Of a stretch of 25,276 nt of DNA, positions 6,135 to 14,848 are shown one piece after another. Below the pieces are notes generated by a model, which saw only the letters and a list, made by a program, of their open reading frames with translations, was not told the origin of the DNA and did not search any database. A program made the translations under genes and the position numbers. The DNA is from SAR202 cluster bacterium (lineage in GTDB: Bacteria; Chloroflexota; Dehalococcoidia; UBA3495). Position 1 is the first letter of the stretch, and the number at the start of each line of letters is the position of its first letter. Location: the NCBI GenBank assembly GCA_009392775.1, contig VFFT01000077.1, positions 1 through 25,276 on the forward strand. The letters are read 5' to 3'.

Positions 6135-8183
6135 ATGCCTAGTATTGATGCCCGGGATATAAGGAATGTAGCATTACTATCTCACAGCGGGGCTGGTAAA
6201 ACTTCTTTGAGTGAAGCCCTGTTATTTAATAATAGTGTGATCACCAGGCAAGGCACCGTAGAAGATGGAAACACGGTTTCAGATTATGAGCCTGAAGAGA
6301 TAAAACGTGGTAGCAGTATACAAACGACGCTTATTGCCTGTACTACTGATAATAAGAAGGTTAATTTTCTAGACACACCTGGCTACGAAGACTTTATTGG
6401 AGAAATGGTTGCTGCTGTCAAAGTAGTTGAGAGCGCCGCCATATTGGTGACAGCACAGTCAGGTGTGGATGTGGGTACTGAACGGGCATGGGATTTATGT
6501 GAAACGCATGAGCTGCCCATTGTAATGGTAATAAATAAAATGGATCGAGAAAATGCTGATTTCACACAAACTGTGAATAGTATTCAAAGCTCTTTTGGCA
6601 CCAAATGCGTCCCGTTTCAGATTCCTGTAGGAATGGAACAGGCATTTACTGATGTGATCAGTGTAATAACTCCTTCAAGTGATATTCCTTCAGATTTGCA
6701 ATTAGAATTCGACTTATGGCGAGACAGGCTAATAGAAGCAATAGCAGAAGCAGATGATGATCTCGCGGATAAATATCTTGAAGGTGGAGATCTCAGCGAA
6801 GAAGAGATTCTATCAGGAGCTCGCAGCGCTATACAGCAGGGCAATTTGGTGCCGATTTTAATAACATCTGCAGCCAAAAATTTGGGTACTCAAGAGTTAT
6901 TTGAGTTTATCCATGAATATATGCCGTCGCCCATCGACGGAATAAAACCAGATTTGTCTGATGACTCAGGAAAGCAAATTGATCTTAGTGTTGATTCAAG
7001 TTCTCCAATGTCAGCATTTGTATTTAAAACAACAGCTGATCCATTTGTTGGCAAATTATCAGTGTTTAGGGTTTACGATGGGACTATCAGCAGTAATTCG
7101 GAAGTCTGGAATAGTGAAAAGAAACAAGCGGAAAGAATTGGGCAGCTATATTTGCCTAGGGGGAAATCGCAAGAGAATGTGTCGGAAGTGTGCGCAGGTG
7201 ATATGGGTGCAGTAGGGAAGTTGTCGTCTACTGTTACTGGAGACACTTTATGTACCAAGGATACACCAGTTGCGTTTGGTAAGTTGAGATTTCCTGTGGG
7301 TTTTTATAGCGTAGCAGTGTCTCCGGCAACTAAGGCGGACTTGGATAAAATGTCCACTTCTTTATCACGCATTGTTGAGGAAGATCCAACCTTGCATTTA
7401 AGCAGGCAGCCTGATACTGGTGAGATGGTTTTGACTGGTTTGGGAGAAGCGCAGATAGATGTTACTGTTGATAAGATTAAACGTAAGTTTGGTGCTGAGC
7501 TATTAACTAGGTTGCCTAGAGTGCCATACCGAGAAACAATTACACGGACTGCACAATCGGAGTACAGACACAAGAAACAAAGCGGTGGGCATGGCCAATA
7601 TGGTCATGTAATGTTACGAGTTGAACCAATGCAAAGAGACGAAGGATTTGCATTCGGATCGGAAATAGTTGGGGGAAAAGTGCCGCGAGAATACATACCA
7701 TCTGTAGAGAAAGGTGTTGTCAAAACCATGGAAGAAGGTGTAGTTGCCGGGTACCCGGTAGTGGATGTGAAAGCGGTCATATACGATGGTAGCTACCACG
7801 ACGTGGATTCATCAGGCATGGCCTTTGAAATCGCGGGCTCTCAAGCTTTAAAGAGTGGAATGTTGGATGCTAGTCCGATTCTTTTGGAACCAATAGTCAA
7901 ACTGACGATTAATGCTCCAGAAGCGTACACCGGCGAAGTTATGAGCGACTTGAATGTCAAAAGAGGACGTATACTTGGTATGACACCAGAGGATAAATAT
8001 ACGGTGATCGAAGCTGAGGTGCCTCATTCAGAGGTTCAAAGGTACGCTCAGGACTTGAGATCGTTAACGCAAGGGAGAGGGACGTACAGTCTTGAAATTG
8101 ATCATTATGAGCCAGTTCCTCAGAATATTGAGCAAAAAGTCATAGAAGATGCAAAAAGGGCCAAAGAGGAATCTGCGTCTTAG
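6135..8183 (+). CDS. fusA2: Elongation factor G-like GTPase, EF-G2 type
   Basis: A 682-aa five-domain translational GTPase. Numbering from the ATG at 6135: P-loop SHSGAGKT (16-23), switch I with RGSSI (58-62) where standard EF-G has RGITI, DTPGYEDF (80-87), NKMD (134-137), and domain IV/V motifs such as SGGHGQYGHV and AYTGEVMSDLNVKRG. Standard EF-G has DTPGH; Tyr in place of this His is the hallmark of the EF-G2/FusA2 paralogue group (mycobacterial fusA2, Thermus EF-G-2), whose exact role is unsettled and whose GTPase cycle differs from housekeeping EF-G. GGAGG at 6122-6126, 8 bases upstream, selects the ATG at 6135 over that at 6120. The usual rpsL-rpsG-fusA-tuf neighbours are absent, supporting a paralogue. 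It converges on the mutase gene with 39 bases between. Confidence 0.9.
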   Translation: MPSIDARDIRNVALLSHSGAGKTSLSEALLFNNSVITRQGTVEDGNTVSDYEPEEIKRGSSIQTTLIACTTDNKKVNFLDTPGYEDFIGEMVAAVKVVESAAILVTAQSGVDVGTERAWDLCETHELPIVMVINKMDRENADFTQTVNSIQSSFGTKCVPFQIPVGMEQAFTDVISVITPSSDIPSDLQLEFDLWRDRLIEAIAEADDDLADKYLEGGDLSEEEILSGARSAIQQGNLVPILITSAAKNLGTQELFEFIHEYMPSPIDGIKPDLSDDSGKQIDLSVDSSSPMSAFVFKTTADPFVGKLSVFRVYDGTISSNSEVWNSEKKQAERIGQLYLPRGKSQENVSEVCAGDMGAVGKLSSTVTGDTLCTKDTPVAFGKLRFPVGFYSVAVSPATKADLDKMSTSLSRIVEEDPTLHLSRQPDTGEMVLTGLGEAQIDVTVDKIKRKFGAELLTRLPRVPYRETITRTAQSEYRHKKQSGGHGQYGHVMLRVEPMQRDEGFAFGSEIVGGKVPREYIPSVEKGVVKTMEEGVVAGYPVVDVKAVIYDGSYHDVDSSGMAFEIAGSQALKSGMLDASPILLEPIVKLTINAPEAYTGEVMSDLNVKRGRILGMTPEDKYTVIEAEVPHSEVQRYAQDLRSLTQGRGTYSLEIDHYEPVPQNIEQKVIEDAKRAKEESAS

Positions 8184-8222
8184 GTTGTTTAACCGGAATT
8201 AAATAATGGAAGTTGGGGGGTA

Positions 8223-9884
8223 TTAGAAATTCCAGGATGGCTGATATTCCCCGAATACTTCTCTAAGCACTCCCATCATCTCCCCCAGCGTAGCATATGC
8301 TTTGGATGCTTCGATGAGTGAAGGCATCAAGTTGTATGAGCACTTTGCGTTGTTTCGTAACTCATTTAATTTGGATTGTACTAGGGTGTTGTCTCTAGTA
8401 GATCGTACGTGGTTGAGATTGGTTATTTGCTGAGCTTCTCCTGCAGTATCTACTCTAAGTATCGGTATATTGACAGGTTCTTCGGACTGGTATTGATTTA
8501 CCCCGATTAGGATTTGTTCTTTCTTATCTTCTTCAGTCTGATATAGAAACGCTGACTCCGCGATTTCTTGCTGGAAGAAGCCCTGCTTAAGAGCTGGTAT
8601 AACTCCGCCGAGACTATCGATTTGTGTGAAATATTGGTATACCTCACTTTCAATTTGATCAGTTAAAGATTCAAGATAGTAACTGCCTCCTAATGGATCT
8701 ACTGTGTCAGTTATACCACTCTCACTGGCGATAATCTGTTGAGTGCGTAATGCTTGAAGGGCTGCGTCTGCGGATGGTAATGCCAATGCTTCATCTTTAG
8801 CATTGGTGTGTAGTGATTGACAGCCACCTAGCACCGCAGCAAGCGCTTGTATGGTGACTCGAATTACGTTGTTTTCAGGCTGCTGAGCTGTTAATGCTAC
8901 CCCAGATGTTTGGGCGTGAAATCTCAACCATTGTGACCTTTCGTTTAGTGCTCCATAGGTGTTTTTTAGTTCTTTCGCCCATATTCTCCGTGCTGCGCGG
9001 AACTTCGCAACCTCTTCGAACAGATTGTTATGTACGTTAAAGAAGTGGCTGAACCTAGGCGCGAATGAGTCAATATCTAGTCCGCGATCGATACAGTGCT
9101 GTATATACTCAAATCCGTCTGCTAGTGTGAATGCCAACTCTTGTACGGCATTTGCTCCTGCTTCCCTAATATGGTATCCGCTCACGCTGATGGGATTCCA
9201 TAATGGCATATGTTTTGTCGCAAATTCTATAGTGTCGGTTACTAGGCGCATGGAGGGCTCAGGCGGGAATATGTATTCGTTCTGGGCAATGTATTCCTTG
9301 AGTATGTCATTTTGTAGGGTTCCACCTAACTTAGCTATAGGAATACCACGTGTTTCCGCAAGTGCTATATACATGGCCCAAATTATCGCAGCTGGGCTAT
9401 TTATAGTCATAGACGTCGTAATTTTATCTAGCTCTATCCCTTCGAATAATGTCTCCATATCTGATAGAGAGGAGACTGCTACTCCACATTTTCCGAATTC
9501 TCCTGATGCTCGCTGGTCATCCGTGTCGTAGCCGTATAACGTAGGCATATCAAAAGCTACGCTCAGTCCGGTCTGGCCATTATTTAAAAGGAATTTAAAT
9601 CTCTCGTTTGTTTCCTCTGGTAGTCCGTACCCTGCGAACATGCGCATAGTCCAGAGTCGACTTCTGTAGCCGTTGGGATGAATGCCACGTGTGAAAGGAT
9701 ATTCTCCGGGGAAGCCATTATCGTTCCAAGCTATACTGTCGGCCAAATCCGTTGGTGTGTATAGCGGGTTTACATCTATTTGCGATAGAGTTTTGTATTT
9801 AGATTTTCGTTGGGACAAAGAGTCTGATTTAAGCTGCCAATCGTGAACTAAATTTTCTAGTTGCTGCTCGTTGTTTGTACTCAA
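8223..9884 (-). CDS. B12-dependent acyl-CoA mutase catalytic (large) subunit, methylmalonyl-CoA mutase family
   Basis: A 553-aa protein with the TIM-barrel catalytic domain of methylmalonyl-CoA mutase and the typical stand-alone large-subunit ending, and without the C-terminal cobalamin-binding domain. The enzyme interconverts branched and linear acyl-CoA thioesters by radical rearrangement. TRGIHPNGY (65-73), [13 protein letters not shown] (103-115), SGYHIREAG (235-243, His238 matching catalytic His244 of P. shermanii) and Arg213 in EPSMR (matching Arg207, which binds the methylmalonyl carboxylate) are present. Phe83 stands where methylmalonyl-CoA mutase has Tyr89; isobutyryl-CoA mutases have Phe there but Gln at the Arg position, so specificity is uncertain. 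The start is TTG at 9884 with a weak ribosome site; no earlier start exists before tyrS stops in frame. The B12-binding small subunit, epimerase and MeaB-type chaperone are not in the window. It is the distal gene of a ribF-tyrS-mutase operon, 39 bases after tyrS. Confidence 0.88.
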   Translation of the reverse strand: MSTNNEQQLENLVHDWQLKSDSLSQRKSKYKTLSQIDVNPLYTPTDLADSIAWNDNGFPGEYPFTRGIHPNGYRSRLWTMRMFAGYGLPEETNERFKFLLNNGQTGLSVAFDMPTLYGYDTDDQRASGEFGKCGVAVSSLSDMETLFEGIELDKITTSMTINSPAAIIWAMYIALAETRGIPIAKLGGTLQNDILKEYIAQNEYIFPPEPSMRLVTDTIEFATKHMPLWNPISVSGYHIREAGANAVQELAFTLADGFEYIQHCIDRGLDIDSFAPRFSHFFNVHNNLFEEVAKFRAARRIWAKELKNTYGALNERSQWLRFHAQTSGVALTAQQPENNVIRVTIQALAAVLGGCQSLHTNAKDEALALPSADAALQALRTQQIIASESGITDTVDPLGGSYYLESLTDQIESEVYQYFTQIDSLGGVIPALKQGFFQQEIAESAFLYQTEEDKKEQILIGVNQYQSEEPVNIPILRVDTAGEAQQITNLNHVRSTRDNTLVQSKLNELRNNAKCSYNLMPSLIEASKAYATLGEMMGVLREVFGEYQPSWNF

Positions 9885-9923
9885 AACATCACTCTGAAAA
9901 CAAGAATTTATGCTTGCAAATTG

Positions 9924-11138
9924 TTAAACGAGTTTAACAAATCTTCGTTTGCCCACCTTAATTATGTCACCGATGTGCCAGGAAGTAATCTGGTTGTTAT
10001 CAAGAATAGCTGCTTCTTCGGATTCTCTAATCAACTCTACTGCTTGCTGATTAATTAATCTTTTGGCTTCGCTGCTGCTAGCTGCTAGCCCTGTTTCTAC
10101 TAGTAGTTTGTTCAGGGGGGTAGCTTGAGAGCTTAACAGGTTTGATACATCGTATGTGGGTATGTCGATAGGTATATTTCGGCCTTGTACTACGGCCTCG
10201 AATCTGGTCTGTGCGTCAGTGGCCGATTCACGTCCATGAAAAGAATTGGTGATATCCCAAGATAACTGTTTTTTGAATTCCATTGGATTTGCGCGGTCTT
10301 CTGATATTTCAGAGGAAATGGCTTCTAGATCTGATGTTTTTATATCAGTCAGATACTCAAAATATGGAACTATCAGGTTATCCGGTAGGGACATAACTTT
10401 CCCGTACATATCATCGGCGGATTCTTCTAATGCAATATAATTACCAAGGCTTTTGCTCATTTTTTGTACACCGTCTGTGCCAACTAGTATCGGCATTAAG
10501 AAGCATTGTTGAGGTTTTTGCCCCATCATGCCTTGGAGTTCTCTTCCTACCAGAAGATTGAACATTTGGTCGGTGCCACCGAATTCAACGTCTGATTCGA
10601 TGGCTACTGAGTCGTAAGCTTGCAGTAGTGGGTACAACAATTCTGTAATTGCAATCGGTTTGTGTTCGCTAAAGCGTTTCGCAAAATCGTCTCGTTCCAA
10701 GAACTGCGCTACTGTAAATTTACTTGTTAAGCCCAATATGTCAGATAGCGTAAACTTTCCAAACCATTCGCTTTGCCATTCAACTTGAGTGCGGTCCTTG
10801 TCTACTACCTGAAAAAATTGTCTCATGTATGATTCAGCGTTTGCGACTACTTGTTCGTGGGTTAGCATGGGACGTGTAGCAGATTGTCCGCTCGGGTCGC
10901 CGATCTGTGCAGTCCAATCTCCGACAATAAGTATTACCTGATGTCCTAAATCTTGCAGTTGACGAAGTTTTCTTAGTCCTACGACATGACCTAGGTGTAT
11001 ATCTGGGCGACTAGGATCGAATCCCATTTTCAATCTGAGGGGTTTGCCACCCTTAAGCATCTCGATAAATTCCGTTTCGGAAATTATTTCTTTTACACCT
11101 TTTCTAGTGATGATATCGAGTTCGGATTCGCTAATCAC
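9924..11138 (-). CDS. tyrS: Tyrosyl-tRNA synthetase
   Basis: A class I aminoacyl-tRNA synthetase that charges tRNA-Tyr. Of 404 aa it has the HIGH-type signature HLGH (48-51), KMSKS (226-230), the tyrosine-site region ESDVEFGGTDQ (181-191) and a C-terminal S4 RNA-binding domain (about 340-404). Length and sequence style match the TyrZ/TyrRS2 branch. The GTG start at 11138 has AAGGAG 6 bases upstream (11150-11145). The start overlaps the end of ribF by 8 bases (GTGATTAG), indicating translational coupling. Confidence 0.95.
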   Translation of the reverse strand: MISESELDIITRKGVKEIISETEFIEMLKGGKPLRLKMGFDPSRPDIHLGHVVGLRKLRQLQDLGHQVILIVGDWTAQIGDPSGQSATRPMLTHEQVVANAESYMRQFFQVVDKDRTQVEWQSEWFGKFTLSDILGLTSKFTVAQFLERDDFAKRFSEHKPIAITELLYPLLQAYDSVAIESDVEFGGTDQMFNLLVGRELQGMMGQKPQQCFLMPILVGTDGVQKMSKSLGNYIALEESADDMYGKVMSLPDNLIVPYFEYLTDIKTSDLEAISSEISEDRANPMEFKKQLSWDITNSFHGRESATDAQTRFEAVVQGRNIPIDIPTYDVSNLLSSQATPLNKLLVETGLAASSSEAKRLINQQAVELIRESEEAAILDNNQITSWHIGDIIKVGKRRFVKLV

Positions 11139-12069
11139 TATCAGCTCCTTCTAACGCGGTCAAGATAGCTCTTGTATTAGTCACATCTGCGTTTACCTGA
11201 TGTATTAATGATTCTATATTCGGAAAAGCTTCTTGTCCTCTGATGCGTTCAACGAATTTTAGATCGATATTTTGGCCATATAAATCTCCTGAAAAGTCTA
11301 ATATATAAGCTTCAACAAGCCTTTCACTTAGCCCAAATGTAGGCCGTATGCCTATACTAGTAGCGGACATGTATCTCTTTCCATTTATGTGAGCCCAAGC
11401 CGCAAAAATGCCATCACCAGGGAGTAATAAATCGTTGTTTATACTTAAATTAGCGGTTGGGAATCCTAATTCGCGGCCTCGCTTATCTCCATGTATTACA
11501 GTTCCTGAGAGCTGGAAATGTCTACCGAGTAAAGTATTGGCTTGAACGATGTCACCGTTGGATATTGATTCTCTGATGACTCGACTTCTGATTGTTCTAC
11601 CGTCGTCTGTAAACGGTGTTACGGTCTTGACCCAGAAACCCATTTCGAGGCCTAGTTTTTCTAAGAGGTCTGCATCTCCTTCGCGGTTTCTTCCGATTGC
11701 ACAGTCGGGCCCGAGGACTAAGCCTTTCATATTCAACGAATCGACTAGCATCTGAGCAAAGTCTCGTGCAGTTACTTCAGATAAGCTTTTGCTGAAATCC
11801 AGAGGGATTACAATTTTCACTCCCTGATCTTTCAAAAGTTCCACTTTTTGCGATGTAGATGTCAGGAAGCTTACTTTGAAGTCAGGATTTATTATTGATG
11901 CTGGATGATTTATGAAAGTTACGACAGCTGTATCATGATCTTGTGGCGACGCTTTGAGCAGTTCGCTTAATAAATAGCAATGCCCTCTATGCACGCCGTC
12001 AAAAACACCTATGGTTACTATCGTATTTCTTTCAGGAGCAGCATCCGCCAATTGTTGGCGATACTTCAT
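11131..12069 (-). CDS. ribF: Bifunctional riboflavin kinase / FAD synthetase
   Basis: Makes FMN from riboflavin and then FAD, in the cytoplasm. With the ATG at 12069 it is 312 aa, the usual length, and the nucleotidyltransferase motif GVFDGVHRGH falls at 21-30 as in other RibF proteins. GPDCAIGRNREG (120-131) follows, and the flavokinase domain shows GFPTAN (202-207). The frame remains open to an ATG at 12180 (349 aa), but the extra 37 residues have no family counterpart that I know and no ribosome site; neither start has a strong one, so the longer form cannot be excluded. First gene of the ribF-tyrS-mutase operon and divergent from rsmD. FAD supply is a general need, though it also suits flavoenzyme-rich catabolism. 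Confidence 0.92.
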   Translation of the reverse strand: MKYRQQLADAAPERNTIVTIGVFDGVHRGHCYLLSELLKASPQDHDTAVVTFINHPASIINPDFKVSFLTSTSQKVELLKDQGVKIVIPLDFSKSLSEVTARDFAQMLVDSLNMKGLVLGPDCAIGRNREGDADLLEKLGLEMGFWVKTVTPFTDDGRTIRSRVIRESISNGDIVQANTLLGRHFQLSGTVIHGDKRGRELGFPTANLSINNDLLLPGDGIFAAWAHINGKRYMSATSIGIRPTFGLSERLVEAYILDFSGDLYGQNIDLKFVERIRGQEAFPNIESLIHQVNADVTNTRAILTALEGADSD

Positions 12070-12373
12070 GATGATCGTGTCTCTCTGTGTAGTATCGAAT
12101 CCGAGTTTATTGTAATGCTTAGCAACGTAATAAGAAAGGTTGCGCGATTGGAATAGCATAGCGGCCAAATCGGTTGTCATCTAAAAGCTTTTACAAAGCT
12201 TCTAAAATCCGCAATCAATGTCACTGTTGCAAATATAAGTCACACGGTATATTTAAGCTACTTTCAGTGTAGCCAATGGATTGATAGAAGTTACGACAGA
12301 ATTGCCCAAAATTCGTTTCTGGAACGCTGGAAAATATGTAGATGTTTTGGATATCATGCCTTCTAAAGCCTCA
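12070..12373. other. Divergent region between ribF and rsmD
   Basis: About 300 bases if the shorter starts are correct, otherwise only 12181-12280. It contains AT-rich promoter-like sequence: on the plus strand TTGCAA (12227-12232), 17 bp, TATTTA (12250-12255). Two direct AAAGCTT copies (12184-12190, 12195-12201) are spaced by one helical turn (11 bp). No RNA gene was recognised. The possible N-terminal extensions of RibF (from 12180) and RsmD (TTG at 12281) fall here. Confidence 0.4.
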
Positions 12374-12922
12374 ATGAGAGTAATTGGTGGGACTGCGAAA
12401 GGGCGGCGGATTAGAGGTACTCTCTCTCCAAAGGCTCGTCCTACAACTGAACGTGTAAGGTCTGCTATTTTCAATATATTAGATCCTTATGAGTTTATAG
12501 ATCAGAAAGTTTTGGATTTATTCGCGGGTTCCGGCAGTCTCGGCATTGAAGCATTGAGTCAGGGAGCTGCTTGGGTGGATTTTGTAGAAATAGACAGTAA
12601 CCAATGCCAAGTTATTCAATCTAACCTTGAAGACACGGGCTTCAAGGATAAGGCGTATGTTCGATGTGGAGATGTGAAGAGAGTATTGCCTCATCTCAAT
12701 GGGCCGTATAGCTTGGTTATGTTAGATCCGCCATATCGATTGGAAACTACCGCGAATGTCATTCAGAGTATTTCTGATTCAGAGGGATTGGTCGAGGTCG
12801 GAGGCACTGTTATTGTTGGGCATTCGAGACATAGTGAACTTGCAGAAACTTACGGATCTTTAAGTCTTGAGTCTCACCGAAGGTATGGAGATAACTTAGT
12901 AGAGTTTTACTCGAAAAGGTAG
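12374..12922 (+). CDS. rsmD: 16S rRNA (guanine966-N2)-methyltransferase
   Basis: Methylates the N2 of G966 in 16S rRNA using S-adenosylmethionine. With the ATG at 12374 the 182-aa protein begins MRVIGGTAKGRR, the standard RsmD start, followed by RPTTERVRSAIFNIL (23-37), the SAM-binding VLDLFAGSGSLGIEA (46-60) and catalytic DPPY (118-121). The frame extends upstream through an ATG at 12356 to a TTG at 12281 (213 aa); no start has a clear ribosome site and the choice rests on family alignment. It is 9 bases from coaD, the common rsmD-coaD pair. Confidence 0.92.
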   Translation: MRVIGGTAKGRRIRGTLSPKARPTTERVRSAIFNILDPYEFIDQKVLDLFAGSGSLGIEALSQGAAWVDFVEIDSNQCQVIQSNLEDTGFKDKAYVRCGDVKRVLPHLNGPYSLVMLDPPYRLETTANVIQSISDSEGLVEVGGTVIVGHSRHSELAETYGSLSLESHRRYGDNLVEFYSKR

Positions 12923-12931
12923 TCATTAGGT

Positions 12932-13426
12932 ATGGTAACAGCTATTTATCCAGGGACGTTTGATCCAGTAACCCTAGGTCATGTAGATATCTCTGCAAGA
13001 GCTTCTTTGCTATTTGACAGGGTTATTGTTGCTGTTTACTCCACTCCGTCGAAGAACTTACTTTTTACTACAGACGAAAGAGTGGGCTTGTTCAAAGAAT
13101 CTGTCGCTCATCTGAGTAATGTTGAAGTAGTAGAGTTTGAGGGCTTGGTGGTTAGGTTTGCTCAAGAGGTTGGAGCTGCCGTTATTGTGCGCGGATTGCG
13201 CAGTGGATCAGACTTTGAGTATGAATTCGAGATGGCGTTTATGAACCGAAGGCTTGCGCCGAATGTAGATATGGTTTCGTTTATGACATCTCAGGAATAT
13301 ATGTTTATTAGTTCTAGTTTGCTAAAAGAAGTGGCTCTGTTGAATGGGGATGTAACTGATATGGTTACTCCCCGAGTTGCGGAAGCAGTATATGCCAAAT
13401 ATGGGAAGCCGGTACCGAAAATATAA
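12932..13426 (+). CDS. coaD: Phosphopantetheine adenylyltransferase
   Basis: Catalyses the penultimate step of coenzyme A synthesis, transferring AMP from ATP to 4'-phosphopantetheine. At 164 aa it has the family length, with the nucleotidyltransferase motif YPGTFDPVTLGH (6-17), RGLRSGSDFEYE (88-99) and SQEYMFISSS (120-129). It sits directly after rsmD and before the SepIVA-like gene, the arrangement usual in actinobacteria and Chloroflexi. The ribosome site is weak, suggesting translation coupled to rsmD. Confidence 0.97.
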   Translation: MVTAIYPGTFDPVTLGHVDISARASLLFDRVIVAVYSTPSKNLLFTTDERVGLFKESVAHLSNVEVVEFEGLVVRFAQEVGAAVIVRGLRSGSDFEYEFEMAFMNRRLAPNVDMVSFMTSQEYMFISSSLLKEVALLNGDVTDMVTPRVAEAVYAKYGKPVPKI

Positions 13427-13448
13427 ATAACCGGGCAAGGAGGGCGTC

Positions 13449-13961
13449 ATAGACATTATAAATGTGGTCGACAGGTTAGAGACATTGATAAACACGAGTA
13501 AAGTGGTTCCAGTGAGCGGTAGTTTATTGGTGGACAAAAAGAAAGTTCTGGAACTGGTAGACCAACTAAGGCTGGCTATCCCTCAGGAAGTGAAGCAAGC
13601 TGAAGAAGTTCTTATCCAGAAAGACCAGATTATGAACAACGCCATGGTGGAAGCTAGGAGAGCGAAATCACAGGCGGAAGATGAGTTCATGGAGAAGCTT
13701 AATCAGAATGAACTGCTAAAAAGAGCTGAAGAAATGTTATCGGACGCTGAGCATAAAGCTAATCGTATTACTGATCAGGCGGAAGCAGAGGCTCATGCGA
13801 AACGTACTGAGGCAGACGCTTACGCACTAAGAGCACTAAGGGCCTTTGAGAAAGAGCTGAATACGCTACATGGTTCTGTAAGGGCCGGAATTGATCTTCT
13901 GGCAGGTAATGCTCTTGTAAACAATAGTTATGACCCTGTTCCTGCTGCAGCGGACGATTAG
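13449..13961 (+). CDS. SepIVA/DivIVA-like coiled-coil protein (often labelled ATP synthase b-like)
   Basis: A mainly helical protein rich in Ala, Glu and Lys, with long coiled-coil segments (about 45-155) and no membrane span. A conserved N-terminal region (VPVSGSLLVDKKKVLELVDQ) resembles the DivIVA-family protein found beside coaD in actinobacteria (SepIVA in mycobacteria), which acts in envelope growth and division; that function is inferred here. The usual following DUF177, rpmF and rnc genes are absent. Start choice is unusual. The first standard start codon, GTG at 13464, lies 20 bases past the strong AAGGAGG (13437-13443). An ATA at 13449, 5 bases past it, would give IDIINVVDRLE, which fits the MDI..VDRLE start I recall for relatives, giving 170 aa. 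If GTG is used, the protein is 165 aa. It is not an ATP synthase b subunit; the true one is atpF. Confidence 0.7.
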   Translation: MDIINVVDRLETLINTSKVVPVSGSLLVDKKKVLELVDQLRLAIPQEVKQAEEVLIQKDQIMNNAMVEARRAKSQAEDEFMEKLNQNELLKRAEEMLSDAEHKANRITDQAEAEAHAKRTEADAYALRALRAFEKELNTLHGSVRAGIDLLAGNALVNNSYDPVPAAADD

Positions 13962-13965
13962 TTCC

Positions 13966-13986
13966 TATATCGAGTGACGCGATATA
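13966..13986 (+). other. Short perfect hairpin after the SepIVA-like gene
   Basis: TATATCG (13966-13972) and CGATATA (13980-13986) form a 7-bp perfect stem with loop AGTGACG, five bases after the stop codon. No T-run follows. It may stabilise the transcript end or be a binding site; the remaining 100 bases up to the terminator show nothing recognisable. Confidence 0.35.
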
Positions 13987-14085
13987 ACAAGTATAGTAAC
14001 CTCTGGAAAATAATGGTTTGCAATAGTGAGCATTAATTTCTATGGACGCTACATTGATGTTTATTGCGCAAACTTCATGGAACAC

Positions 14086-14120
14086 AGAAACACTCCCTCT
14101 CTAATTGGGGGAGTGTTTCA
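14086..14120 (+). terminator. Intrinsic terminator after the rsmD-coaD-SepIVA-like genes
   Basis: AAACACTCCC (14088-14097) pairs perfectly with GGGAGTGTTT (14109-14118), extendable by a C-G and a G-U pair, and ends in a short T stretch. It lies just before the promoter of the next gene. Confidence 0.7.
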
Positions 14121-14129
14121 TTTACTGGG

Positions 14130-14159
14130 TTGACATCCCAAATCGTACAGGTCTAGAAT
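14130..14159 (+). promoter_or_regulatory. Sigma70-type promoter of the bifunctional nuclease gene
   Basis: A perfect TTGACA (14130-14135), an 18-bp spacer and TAGAAT (14154-14159) lie 24 bases before the start codon and immediately after a terminator: the clearest promoter in the window. Confidence 0.75.
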
Positions 14160-14183
14160 TTTCAGGGTAATTGGAGGGTGAAT

Positions 14184-14744
14184 ATGCAGGAACTAACCAT
14201 AGATAGCATACGAGTAAGCCCTATGAATTACCAACGAGTAGTAATCTTAAAGGAAAAAGACTCTGATAGGTATCTTCCGATTTGGATAGGCCCATCGGAA
14301 GCTGATGCTATAGCTGTAAAGCTTCAAGACTTAAGTGTTCCCAGGCCTCTGACTCACGATCTTTTGAGGACCGTCATTGATACCTTGGGAGGTGAAGTCT
14401 CCCATATCCTAGTTAATGATCTGGAAAACGATACTTTTTACGCGAAGATTGTGATTAAGGTGGACGATAAAATTCAAGAGATAGACTCACGTCCAAGTGA
14501 TGCTATGGCCTTAGCTGTTAGGTCTAAGGCTCCTATATTTGCAGAAGATGCCGTTATGGATAAAGCGGGTGTTTTGCTAGATAAAGAGACAGGGAAACCA
14601 ATGATTCCGGATAGACCAGGTCAAACCGAAACTCCTGACAGTGCAGAGGTTAATGAGGAGGAGTTAAGACGGATGTCTGCCTTCACTGATTTCATAAACG
14701 ATTTAGATTTGGACGACTTTGGAAAGCCACAAGCAGGAGTGTAA
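14184..14744 (+). CDS. Bifunctional nuclease (DUF151) family protein
   Basis: A 186-aa protein with the DUF151 domain in the first 135 residues (RVVILKEKDSDRYLPIWIG, then DLLRTVIDTLGG and SRPSDAMALAVRSKAPIF), followed by an acidic tail (about 150-186) with ELRRMSAFTDFINDLDLDDFG, a short UVR-like helical hairpin seen in many members. The plant homologue was reported to have RNase and DNase activity; the bacterial role is not established. GGAGG at 14173-14177 lies 6 bases before the ATG at 14184, preferred to the GTG at 14178 that overlaps the ribosome site. It has its own promoter and is separated from the ATP synthase operon by an AT-rich hairpin. Confidence 0.9.
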   Translation: MQELTIDSIRVSPMNYQRVVILKEKDSDRYLPIWIGPSEADAIAVKLQDLSVPRPLTHDLLRTVIDTLGGEVSHILVNDLENDTFYAKIVIKVDDKIQEIDSRPSDAMALAVRSKAPIFAEDAVMDKAGVLLDKETGKPMIPDRPGQTETPDSAEVNEEELRRMSAFTDFINDLDLDDFGKPQAGV

Positions 14745-14755
14745 GGTATAACAGC

Positions 14756-14799
14756 AAATTGAGTGTATAAGACATATAAGTCTTTTATCAACTCAATTT
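14756..14799 (+). terminator. AT-rich hairpin between the bifunctional nuclease gene and the ATP synthase operon
   Basis: AAATTGAGT (14756-14764) pairs perfectly with ACTCAATTT (14791-14799), and an inner AAGAC / GTCTT pair extends the structure. Its place, 12 bases after a stop and ahead of a new operon, suggests a terminator or transcript-end stabiliser, though the T-run is only three long. Confidence 0.45.
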
Positions 14800-14848
14800 C
14801 TACGATTTTCGTTAACTCAGATACTTAATTCGTCTACAATTTGGCAAA

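Noticed and set aside
8959..9531. 190-codon open frame on the plus strand opposite the acyl-CoA mutase gene
   Set aside because: It lies entirely antisense to a well-conserved gene, has no recognisable domain or ribosome site, and its open state is explained by codon use of the mutase.
13464..13961. Annotation as ATP synthase Fo subunit b
   Set aside because: There is no N-terminal membrane helix, it lies outside the atp operon, and a proper atpF with a membrane helix exists at 16515-17018; the resemblance is coiled-coil composition only.
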